Positions 8,465-16,112 of a DNA stretch of 64,000 nucleotides are shown one piece after another (position 1 is the first letter of the stretch; every line of letters starts with the position of its first letter). The stretch is taken from positions 1 through 64,000 of the forward strand of contig DWWD01000009.1 in the NCBI GenBank assembly GCA_019119895.1. The letters run 5' to 3'. Under the pieces are notes generated by a model. The model was not told where the DNA came from, ran no database searches, and saw nothing but the letters and a program-made list of their open reading frames with translations. The stretch comes from Candidatus Anaerostipes avistercoris. GTDB lineage: Bacteria > Bacillota > Clostridia > Lachnospirales > Lachnospiraceae. Both the position numbers and the translations under genes were made by a program.

Positions 8465-9364
8465 ATGAAACGATATATTACAGCATCATTAGAAACACAT
8501 TTGTTTTTCGGAAGGATTATGAAGGAACATGCGCTGTTTCTGCAGGCAGGTTTTCCTGCCGGGGAAACAGCATACAGAAGCAAGGCGGACTGGTACCGCA
8601 GTGAATTCGAAAAGATACTGAGATGGACGGTTCGCCTTGCGGATGGAATGATAGGAGAGGATGTACTGTGCTCCGGAGAAGTGTTCACGGAATTTACGGT
8701 CATGGCGGAGCAGCAGACAGCAGAATTAACAAAGATCCCGATTGATTCCCGGATTACACAGGCAGAGAAGAGACTCAGGTCAGGATGCGTAAAGCATGTG
8801 AGTGAAAGAATGTCGCGCCAGGTGCGTCAGCTGAATCAGCAGACGCTGCATTTATTAAATGGTCTGATCAGGTTCAAAGAACAGATATTGAATGAGGTTA
8901 TTTCCTGCAGATTATATACGGCAAATTATCCGCTGCTGATCGAGCATATCATCCGGGAGGCAAAATTATATCAGCAGATCATAAAAATGCTGGAGGAAAA
9001 GAACTGCGTATCGTCAGAAAAGATGGCTGAGACAGAAATGTTCTGGAATCAGATTATGATGGAACATGCGCTTTTCATCCGCGGTCTTCTGGATCCGACA
9101 GAGTGTAAGCTTGGGGAAACGGCAGATGCGTTTGCGGGAGAATACTGCCGGCTGCTGGAGGAGGCCAGGCGGCAGGACTGCAGAGCGATGAATGGGTTGA
9201 CGAAGGAAACATTGGAAACGACAAAACGATATCGTGATTTTAAGGCAGCAGGCGCAAAAGGAATCACTGGATGTGAGATACGTTCCATTATCCTTCCTCT
9301 GTTGGCGGATCATGTGCTTCGGGAAGCAAATCACTATCTCAGAATTCTGGAAGAGAGGGAATAA
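8465..9364 (+). CDS. DUF2935 domain protein (two four-helix halves)
   Basis: A 299-residue helical protein of the DUF2935 family, found in spore-forming Firmicutes and without an assigned enzyme activity. The fold is a duplicated ferritin-like helical bundle: the first half begins LFFGRIMKEHALFLQAG and the second MFWNQIMMEHALFIRG, each with the characteristic E-H pair that could bind metal, plus later His residues (LLIEHIIRE, LLADHVLREA). The stop codon lies three bases before the start of the giant multicopper oxidase-like gene, so the two form an operon. I infer a joint role in metal handling, possibly on spores. The start has only a weak ribosome site (GGGTG). Confidence 0.85.
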   Translation: MKRYITASLETHLFFGRIMKEHALFLQAGFPAGETAYRSKADWYRSEFEKILRWTVRLADGMIGEDVLCSGEVFTEFTVMAEQQTAELTKIPIDSRITQAEKRLRSGCVKHVSERMSRQVRQLNQQTLHLLNGLIRFKEQILNEVISCRLYTANYPLLIEHIIREAKLYQQIIKMLEEKNCVSSEKMAETEMFWNQIMMEHALFIRGLLDPTECKLGETADAFAGEYCRLLEEARRQDCRAMNGLTKETLETTKRYRDFKAAGAKGITGCEIRSIILPLLADHVLREANHYLRILEERE

Positions 9365-9367
9365 ATC

Positions 9368-12300
9368 ATGCGCTTATGTCAATATCCCGTTGAGAACAGA
9401 ATCCGGCGTTTTACTCTGGAAGCCATACAGATTCCGATTGTCTATAACCAGTACGGGGATTACGATCCAGACGGGCTGTTATATGTATTGGAACAGGATG
9501 CGCAAAGGATACGGGAAGAAGCATTATCAAGATTTCATCAGACGCCGCCGCAGCCTTACGAGGAAGTACAGCCGCTGGTACTGCGGGTAAATCTGGGAGA
9601 TATCGTGAAGGTATGTTTTCGCAGCAGGTTAAATCGGAGGCTTTCCATACATGTGCAGGGGCTGGCATACGATGTGATGGATTCAGACGGAGCCAGCGTC
9701 GGACTGAATCAGGACAGCACGACCGATGGTGAGATAGAATATACATGGCATGCCGATACAGAAGGCGTATTTTTGTTTCATGATATGGCGGATCCGAGAA
9801 GCGGTGAGGAGGCAACAAATATTCATGGATTGTTTGGAGCAGTGATTGTGGAGCCGCCTGGCGCAAGATGGTTTCATCCGGAAACCGGGGAAGAAATGGA
9901 AAGCGGGCTGATGGCGGATATTTACCAGCCTGGGAAGCCGGCTTTTCGGGAATATACGGTGTTTTTTCACGATGAACTGGAGATTCTTGATAAAGATGGC
10001 AGTCCGCCGGCTGATCATCGGACTGGAATGCCATCTTCCACAACAGCGATCAGTTACCGTTCTGAGCCCATGAGAAACCGGATGCCGCTGTCACATGATC
10101 CGGCAGATTCCGGCGAGGATATTTCCATGAGTTCGTGGGTATACGGGGATCCTGCGCCGCCGATATTAAGAGCATATGTGAGGGATCCGGCGAAGATTCG
10201 TCTGGTACATGGAGGAATCAAGGAAACTCATGTGTTTCATCTCCACAATCACCAGTGGAGACTGGAAGCAGATAATCCTGTTTCAACGATTATCGATTCC
10301 ATTACAATCAGTCCTCAGGAATGCTATACACTGGATATTTTGTACGGAGCAGGAAGCAGAAACAAGGTAATTGGAGATGTGATTTTTCACTGCCATTTGT
10401 ATCCGCATTTTCATGAAGGAATGTGGACTCTGTGGAGGATTTATGACCGTCTGGAAGATGGAAAGGGGCAGCTGCCGGACGGAACACCGGTGCCGGAGCT
10501 CCTGCCGTTAAAAGACCGGGAACGGCCGCCTAAGAAAGATAAACTTCATCCGGGATATCCAAACTTTATCTGCGGGAAAGCGGGAGAACCGCCGCGCCAG
10601 CCGCCGTGCGGAGTGCTGGATGCGGAAGGGAATCCTGTGGTATGTCCGACGCCTCTGGAGGAAGCAAACTTTGTAGAAAATGTGGCTCCGGGAGCATTGT
10701 ATACAGATACATGTCCGTGTCATACAACAGGCAGATGCCGGAAATGTGCGGATTTTGAGAAATATTCTGTGGAAAAGTGTGAGGCTGGCAGAAGCTGCTG
10801 TGAAGAAAAGGAGAAATGTGAAGATAATGAAACATCTTTTGAGAAAGATAAGAATCCGGATGACTGCAAAGAGTGTTTCGGGACAGAGGGAGAATGTGGA
10901 AACTGCAGAACATGCCGCAAAATGGAAACGCACTGTGAAAATGTTAAAGTTTTTGAGATTGCGCTTGTGCAGGCGAAACTTACGTACAACCGCTATGGAT
11001 GGCATGATCCGGAGGGGCGTTTCTTTGTTCTGAAGGAAGAGCTGGAGCGCTGCGGAGGTCTGGAATCTTACATCCGCATGGTAGAGGAGCAGAAGATCAG
11101 AGTGGAGCCGCTGGTGATACGTGCCAATGCCGGTGACTGCATCGAACTGCGAACGACAAACCTGCTTCCGGAATATCTGGAGGAAACGCCGTTTCAGTTA
11201 AAAACCAGAACGGATATTGTGGGGCATCACGTGCATTTGGTGAAGTTTGATACCATTACTTCTGACGGAGCGGCAAACGGCTGGAATAATATCGCAGGAG
11301 CCAGAAAATATGAAACTCTGGTAGAGCGTTTCTTTGCAGATGAGGAACTGCGAACGGTATTTTTCCATGATCATCTGTTCGCGAATGCACATCAGTTTCA
11401 CGGTGTGTTCGGTGCCCTGATCATTGAGGAAGCAGGAGCGACATTCCACAATATACGAAACGGAAAAGAACTGCGGTCTGGAACGAAAGCGGTCATTCGG
11501 AGGCGGGACGGGACATCGTTCCGGGAATTTGCGCTTTTCGTTCACGATTTTGCCAATCTGTTTGACAAAGACGGAGAGGCGCTGAATCCTCCGGCGGTTC
11601 CCGGCGGGCATGATGATCCCGGAGTTATGGGAATCAATTACCGCTCAGAGCCTATGCGGGAGCGGCTGAAGAACTGCGAAGATCCGGCTTACATTTTCAG
11701 TTCTTATGTGCATGGAGATCCGGCAACGCCTGTTCTGGAAACGTATCCGGGCGATGAGATGATGATCCGTCTGGTGGATGGAGCCCATGAGGAGCAGCAT
11801 GTGTTTAATATTACAGGTATGTCCTGGAGAAAAGAATTGGAGGATGAGCGGTCGCCGCTGGCAGCTTCCCAGACAACCGGCGTTTCAGAGGCTTTTAATT
11901 TAAATATCAAAGAAGCATATCAGCCGGGAGATTACCTGTATTATTTTGGCGGGATCGATGATGCATGGCTGGGTCTCTGGGGAATCATCCGGGCCTATGA
12001 CCGGTATCAGAAATGTCTGAAGCCGCTCTGCAAAGGGAAAGATATGATCATGCCGCTGCCGCCGTGTCCGGGCAGAGACGATGTAGTAAGGCGGTATGAA
12101 GTGGCGGCAGTTCAGACAAAGCTTGTTTATAACCGCTATGGGGATCATGATCCGGACGGACTGATTTTTGTTCCGCTGGAAGATGCGGATCTGGTACTGG
12201 CCGGAAAGTGTGAGCCAAAGCCATTGATTCTGCGGGCAAATGCAGGAGACTGGATCGAAGTTACGCTGCATAATCTCCTGGATCCAAACCGCCCGGTTCC

Positions 12301-13219
12301 TTATTTCGATTATCCGACGGTTCCGCTTGAGATGAAACATAAGCCGTCCAGCCGGGTTTCTCTGAATCCGCAGTTTTTAAAATATGATCCGGTCAGTGAT
12401 TCAGGGATCAATGTAGGATATAATCCGAAAGAACAGACTATAGGGATCGGTGAGAGCAAACGATATGTCTGGAGAGCAGATCGTGAATATGGAACCTGTA
12501 TCCTCCAGTCTTTTGGAGATATGCGCAATCACAGATATCATGGATTGTTCGGCGTGGTGATCGTGGAACCGTCAGGAGCGAAATGGTATGAAAACTTTAA
12601 GAAACAGGAGACTCCGTATGCGGAGCAGGCAGTGATCACAGCGCCGGGAACAGAATCTTTCCGGGAATATGTCTTGTTTATTCAGAATGGAATCCGAATG
12701 CTGGACGCTCAGGGGAATCTGGTACAGACGGCAGCGGCGGCAGAAGGAGAGCCGGTGGAGGCAGAAGATACAGGGGAGAAAGGATATAATTACCACTCTG
12801 AGCGGTTTGCCAACCGGCTTTCCGGAGATGGGCGGATCTGGAAAGTGTTCAGCAGCAAAGTCCATGGAGATCCGGCCACACCGGTATACAAGGCATATAC
12901 CGGAGACCGGGTGATTTTCCGGACGATGATGCCGGCAGATAAGCCGAGAAATGTATCATTGACCATTCACGGGCATTTATGGCGGGAACAGCCGAAGGAT
13001 GCTTTGTCCCGTGAAATCCCTCTTCAGGGAGGAATCAGTGTCGGAAATCGTTTTGATATGGAACTGAAGGGAGGAGCCGGATGTCCGGGAGATTATCTGT
13101 ACCGTTCGGGAAGTTTTGGATGGGATGTAGAGTCAGGAATGTGGGGCATTTTTCGAGTAAAGAAGCCTTCTGTCTGGCGTAAGTGCAGAGAAATCTGCGG
13201 AAGAATCCTGCGCCGGTAG
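9368..13219 (+). CDS. Giant three-repeat multicopper oxidase-like protein with cysteine-rich linker
   Basis: A 1283-residue cupredoxin protein related to multicopper oxidases, comparable in size to the Bacillus manganese oxidase MnxG. Three homologous blocks begin with similar phrases (VYNQYGDYDPDGLLYVL near residue 25, TYNRYGWHDPEGRFFVL near 540, VYNRYGDHDPDGLIFVP near 920). Copper-ligand motifs are unevenly distributed. Block 1 has HVFHLHNHQW (from residue 288) and FHCHLYPHFHEGMW (from 341), the C-terminal oxidase motifs. Block 2 has GHHVHLVKFD and FFHDHLFANAHQFHG, the N-terminal motifs. The corresponding positions elsewhere are lost. Residues 449-523 hold 14 cysteines. No signal peptide is evident. 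It probably oxidises metal or phenolic substrates or serves structurally on spores; substrate unknown. Confidence 0.8.
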   Translation: MRLCQYPVENRIRRFTLEAIQIPIVYNQYGDYDPDGLLYVLEQDAQRIREEALSRFHQTPPQPYEEVQPLVLRVNLGDIVKVCFRSRLNRRLSIHVQGLAYDVMDSDGASVGLNQDSTTDGEIEYTWHADTEGVFLFHDMADPRSGEEATNIHGLFGAVIVEPPGARWFHPETGEEMESGLMADIYQPGKPAFREYTVFFHDELEILDKDGSPPADHRTGMPSSTTAISYRSEPMRNRMPLSHDPADSGEDISMSSWVYGDPAPPILRAYVRDPAKIRLVHGGIKETHVFHLHNHQWRLEADNPVSTIIDSITISPQECYTLDILYGAGSRNKVIGDVIFHCHLYPHFHEGMWTLWRIYDRLEDGKGQLPDGTPVPELLPLKDRERPPKKDKLHPGYPNFICGKAGEPPRQPPCGVLDAEGNPVVCPTPLEEANFVENVAPGALYTDTCPCHTTGRCRKCADFEKYSVEKCEAGRSCCEEKEKCEDNETSFEKDKNPDDCKECFGTEGECGNCRTCRKMETHCENVKVFEIALVQAKLTYNRYGWHDPEGRFFVLKEELERCGGLESYIRMVEEQKIRVEPLVIRANAGDCIELRTTNLLPEYLEETPFQLKTRTDIVGHHVHLVKFDTITSDGAANGWNNIAGARKYETLVERFFADEELRTVFFHDHLFANAHQFHGVFGALIIEEAGATFHNIRNGKELRSGTKAVIRRRDGTSFREFALFVHDFANLFDKDGEALNPPAVPGGHDDPGVMGINYRSEPMRERLKNCEDPAYIFSSYVHGDPATPVLETYPGDEMMIRLVDGAHEEQHVFNITGMSWRKELEDERSPLAASQTTGVSEAFNLNIKEAYQPGDYLYYFGGIDDAWLGLWGIIRAYDRYQKCLKPLCKGKDMIMPLPPCPGRDDVVRRYEVAAVQTKLVYNRYGDHDPDGLIFVPLEDADLVLAGKCEPKPLILRANAGDWIEVTLHNLLDPNRPVPYFDYPTVPLEMKHKPSSRVSLNPQFLKYDPVSDSGINVGYNPKEQTIGIGESKRYVWRADREYGTCILQSFGDMRNHRYHGLFGVVIVEPSGAKWYENFKKQETPYAEQAVITAPGTESFREYVLFIQNGIRMLDAQGNLVQTAAAAEGEPVEAEDTGEKGYNYHSERFANRLSGDGRIWKVFSSKVHGDPATPVYKAYTGDRVIFRTMMPADKPRNVSLTIHGHLWREQPKDALSREIPLQGGISVGNRFDMELKGGAGCPGDYLYRSGSFGWDVESGMWGIFRVKKPSVWRKCREICGRILRR

Positions 13220-13248
13220 GGAAGTGAAAACAGGATAGCAGGAATAGA

Positions 13249-13286
13249 TGAAAGGGTGCCTGTCCGGCATCCTTTCATAAGTTTTA
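13249..13286. terminator. Hairpin between convergent genes
   Basis: TGAAAGGGTGCC pairs with GGCATCCTTTCA (one mismatch) around TGTCC. The T run on the plus strand is weak (TAAGTTTT), so efficiency is uncertain. Confidence 0.5.
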
Positions 13287-13325
13287 AAGCAATCCGGTAA
13301 ATAAAACGGCAGACCGAAATATGTG

Positions 13326-13979
13326 TTATAAAGCCAGTCCGCATTCGAATGCCAGGACCATATATTTTTCTGCATCTGTAAGTCCATATAAGGTTAAGTC
13401 ACGGATTTCCCATGTGTCAGAGCTGAGGCTGTCTGCTCCGTATAAAAACTGAGCAAAAGGGATCCCGCGGTACTTTGAGACTGCCAGCATGGAAGCACAT
13501 TCCATTTCCACTGCGAGACAGCCTTCCTGTCTGTGTTCTTCGATCATTGGAAGGGTTTCTCTGTAAATTGCATCAGAGGTCCAGGTTTTCCCTTTGACAT
13601 AAGGACAGCCGCAGGCAGTCAGAACAGTTTCCAGTGTCTGGACAGAGTGGGGATCTGCTGCGATTTCTGGTGAAGGAGCAATATAGTGATAGCTTGTGCC
13701 TTCGTCCCGGACAGCAGAAACGGGAATTATAATTTTGTCTTTGGTTATCTCATCGTTTAATACGCCGCAGGAGCCGAAAAGCACAAACTTTCCAGCACCC
13801 ATTGCCACGATCTCCTCAAACCCGGAAACACAGGCCGGCGCGCCGACTCTGGATAAGTAAAATGCAATGTCTGTGTTTTTGTATCGGATTTTGTAAACAG
13901 GGACAGCGCCATTTGCGGTGTAGAGTTCCGCAATCTTTTCTGTATCATCCAGTGAAGCAAATGTTTCAATGATGTTTTT
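13326..13979 (-). pseudogene. 5'-truncated nucleoside phosphorylase (uridine phosphorylase-like)
   Basis: The open frame covers about 218 codons of a PNP/UDP family phosphorylase: GAVPVYKIRYKNTDIAFYLS, VLFGSCGVLNDE, a DEGTSYHY loop, then AVEMECASMLAV, the ribose/phosphate-binding EMEC-type motif. These enzymes cleave nucleosides to base and sugar phosphate for salvage. The frame is closed on its 5' side by a TAG at 13980-13982, and the first roughly 40-50 residues normal for the family are missing, with no plausible start or ribosome site there. A GTG at 13806-13808 would give a 160-residue product without the N-terminal strands. I therefore treat it as a decayed gene. The rest is uninterrupted, so the loss may be recent. 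Confidence 0.7.
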
Positions 13980-14029
13980 CTATTATAGAAAAAATAAAGG
14001 AAAAGAAAGATATCTTTGAAATAAATTCC

Positions 14030-14058
14030 TTGAAATCTGAAAAAAGAGGTGTTAGAAT
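14030..14058 (+). promoter_or_regulatory. Sigma-A promoter of the mini-transcript
   Basis: TTGAAA and TAGAAT with exactly 17 bases between them. Transcription would begin about 14065, shortly before the small frame at 14102. Confidence 0.6.
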
Positions 14059-14101
14059 ATCTATTTCCTAAGAATACTGTATTTATAAGGAGATGATATT
14101 T

Positions 14102-14176
14102 GTGGAATGGAATCGTTTAATATCCGGGAAATATTTTCATAAAGATCAGGAAATATATCAGGAGCTTTTTGTGTAG
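14102..14176 (+). CDS. Small open frame (24 residues) inside a compact promoter-terminator unit
   Basis: A GTG-initiated 24-codon frame preceded by an AAGGAGA ribosome site, lying between a good sigma-A promoter and a terminator. The peptide starts VEWNRLISGKYFHKDQ. This may be a genuine leader or small protein. It may equally be the 5' stub of a longer gene (its start recalls small acetyltransferases) whose body was deleted, which would fit the neighbouring 5'-truncated phosphorylase. I cannot decide between these. Confidence 0.4.
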   Translation: MEWNRLISGKYFHKDQEIYQELFV

Positions 14177-14192
14177 CAGAGAATAGAAGAAA

Positions 14193-14231
14193 ACCGGCCC
14201 GGATTTTTCAATCTGGAGGCCGGTATTTTTT
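14193..14231 (+). terminator. Rho-independent terminator
   Basis: ACCGGCC pairs with GGCCGGT, followed by ATTTTTTAT. It closes the mini-transcript. Confidence 0.75.
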
Positions 14232-14254
14232 ATGTTTGATACAGCAGAATTGTT

Positions 14255-14875
14255 TTAATATCGACGTTCTTCATAATACCATTTGTCACGTCTGGAAAGG
14301 CATACGGCAAAAAGAAACGGCAGGAAGATGATTGCCATGCCAATGCTGAATGCACAGATTATGACTGCAAGCCAGCCGATTCCTGACAGAAGTTCATAAA
14401 ATGACAGAAAAAGACCTTTTACATTTCCGTTTGCTTTTACATTTACAGAGACAAGTTCCCGACACATACTGAAACAGAAAAAAAGGACGGAAAAGAGAAT
14501 GATCAGCACGATGACCAAAATGACCAGGAGAGGGAGCAATCGAAGAGCAATCCCAGGATCCTGGATCATAAGTGAAATTGTCTGCGGATGAAAAATAATT
14601 AAAATTTGAGAGAAATATTCCCGCATCAGGTACAGGGAAAGTATACTAAACAGGATAAATAAAGTACAGCCGGCACAACCAGCTTTGGTGCCGGCAGAAT
14701 TAACGATTCTGATTTGTTTTGTCAGTCTGGCCAGTACAGTAATGATTCCTGTTATAACATACAGAACAACGGCATAAACAGAAATTGCCGCAATCAGTTC
14801 TGCAAGCGGCGCGTCGATTCCGACATTGAGCCCCATCAGAGTGACGGAGATGGTGTGGATATAATTTTGAAGCAT
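14255..14875 (-). CDS. Multi-pass membrane protein of unknown function
   Basis: I do not recognise the family. The 206-residue product has about five hydrophobic helices (near residues 22-45, 65-85, 112-140, 165-195) and short charged loops, ending in RRDKWYYEERRY. The start used is the ATG with GGAGG nine bases upstream; a longer frame beginning 14 codons earlier has no ribosome site. It is monocistronic and oriented away from the pyridoxine-type kinase. Nothing in the context indicates a role. Confidence 0.65.
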   Translation of the reverse strand: MLQNYIHTISVTLMGLNVGIDAPLAELIAAISVYAVVLYVITGIITVLARLTKQIRIVNSAGTKAGCAGCTLFILFSILSLYLMREYFSQILIIFHPQTISLMIQDPGIALRLLPLLVILVIVLIILFSVLFFCFSMCRELVSVNVKANGNVKGLFLSFYELLSGIGWLAVIICAFSIGMAIIFLPFLFAVCLSRRDKWYYEERRY

Positions 14876-15117
14876 AAAGGATCCTCCCGAAATGAAATTG
14901 TAATATGTTTTTTTCATTGTATCTTATTTGGAGAAAATATGCACGAATTATATAACATTTGGAGCATAAAATATAGGGACAAGTTTTGTATGGGAGGAGA
15001 AAACGTATCATAAGAGAAACTGGCATGGATAATTTATACACTTTTGGCTGTTTTTAACCAGTCCAGTTTTTGATATATTTTCCGATATAGAAAATGGACA
15101 AAGGAGATTTACAGAAT

Positions 15118-15960
15118 ATGAAACGAATTGTTACTCTTCAGGATATTTCCTGTATCGGACGTTGTTCCACGACAGTGGCTCTGCCGGTTATTTCCGCAAT
15201 GGGAGTAGAATGCGGGATTCTTCCGACAGCGGTACTTTCTACTCATACGATGTTTCAGAATTTCACCAGCAAAGATATTTCAGATCAGATTGAACCGATT
15301 TCAGATGTTTGGGAAAAAGAACAGATTACATTTGACGGCATTTATACGGGGTATCTGGCATCGAAAGAGCAGTGCAGACAGATCGTGGATTTCTTTGAAC
15401 GTTTCAGAAACGATGAAAATATCATCCTTGTGGACCCTGCAATGGCAGACAATGGAAAACTGTATCCTGGTTTTGATGAAGATTTTCCGGCAGCCATGGC
15501 GAAGGTATGCGCGAAAGCGGATATCATTCTTCCGAACATTACGGAGGCCTGCCTTCTCACGGGAATGCCGTATAAAACTGTGTATGATGAAAGCTATATT
15601 ATGGAACTGTTAAAAAGGCTTCTGGATCTGGGATGTCAGACAGCGGTACTGACCGGAGTAAGCTATGAGAAAGATAAGCTGGGGTTTGCGTATCTGGATC
15701 AGGCAGGAAACCAATATTCCTATTTTACAAAGAAATGCCCGGTCAGCTATCATGGCACAGGCGACCTGTATGCTTCAGCGGCCTTTGGCGGCATCATGCG
15801 GGGACTGGATTTAGGAAGTGCGCTGGCGCTGGCAGCGGATTTTGTAGTGGAGTGCATTGAAGCAACCGACCGGTCCAGTGAGGCAAGATGGTACGGCGTG
15901 GAATTTGAATCACAGATTCCGGCGCTGTGCAGTATGCTGGAAAATCGGCTGCAAGAATAA
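15118..15960 (+). CDS. Pyridoxal/pyridoxamine kinase (PdxK/PdxY-like)
   Basis: Cytoplasmic ribokinase-family kinase that phosphorylates pyridoxal-type vitamin B6 compounds with ATP in B6 salvage. The 280-residue protein begins RIVTLQDISCIGRCS, typical of the Firmicutes form, and contains DGIYTGYLAS, the ADIILPNITEACLLTG substrate segment, and YHGTGDLYAS, whose GTGD supplies the catalytic aspartate and anion hole. Length is normal. The ATG at 15118 is chosen because AAAGGAG precedes it by a normal if slightly long gap; the ATG at 15094 lies upstream of that site. It stands alone. Hydroxymethylpyrimidine kinase is a related alternative, but the sequence resembles PdxY more closely. Confidence 0.85.
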   Translation: MKRIVTLQDISCIGRCSTTVALPVISAMGVECGILPTAVLSTHTMFQNFTSKDISDQIEPISDVWEKEQITFDGIYTGYLASKEQCRQIVDFFERFRNDENIILVDPAMADNGKLYPGFDEDFPAAMAKVCAKADIILPNITEACLLTGMPYKTVYDESYIMELLKRLLDLGCQTAVLTGVSYEKDKLGFAYLDQAGNQYSYFTKKCPVSYHGTGDLYASAAFGGIMRGLDLGSALALAADFVVECIEATDRSSEARWYGVEFESQIPALCSMLENRLQE

Positions 15961-16076
15961 ACACATAATATTTCACAGGGAAGTTTACAAATTTGCCATA
16001 TTTGACAAAAATATACAGATTTTACTTAAATCATACAAAAAAGCCATCTGGATTTTACATGCCGGTGTTACCTTGT

Positions 16077-16097
16077 AATTATAAAGTCTTTATAATT
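16077..16097 (+). promoter_or_regulatory. Perfect 9-bp inverted repeat before the surface-protein gene
   Basis: AATTATAAA and TTTATAATT flank GTC, ending just before the GGGAGG ribosome site of the Ig-repeat gene. It could be an operator or a weak leader hairpin. Confidence 0.35.
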
Positions 16098-16112
16098 GAG
16101 GGAGGAAAAGTC

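Noticed and set aside
10508-11005. Minus-strand frame of 165 codons opposite the cysteine-rich oxidase linker
   Set aside because: It is a shadow of the sense gene: no ribosome site, unusual composition, and the sense strand has clear repeats and motifs.
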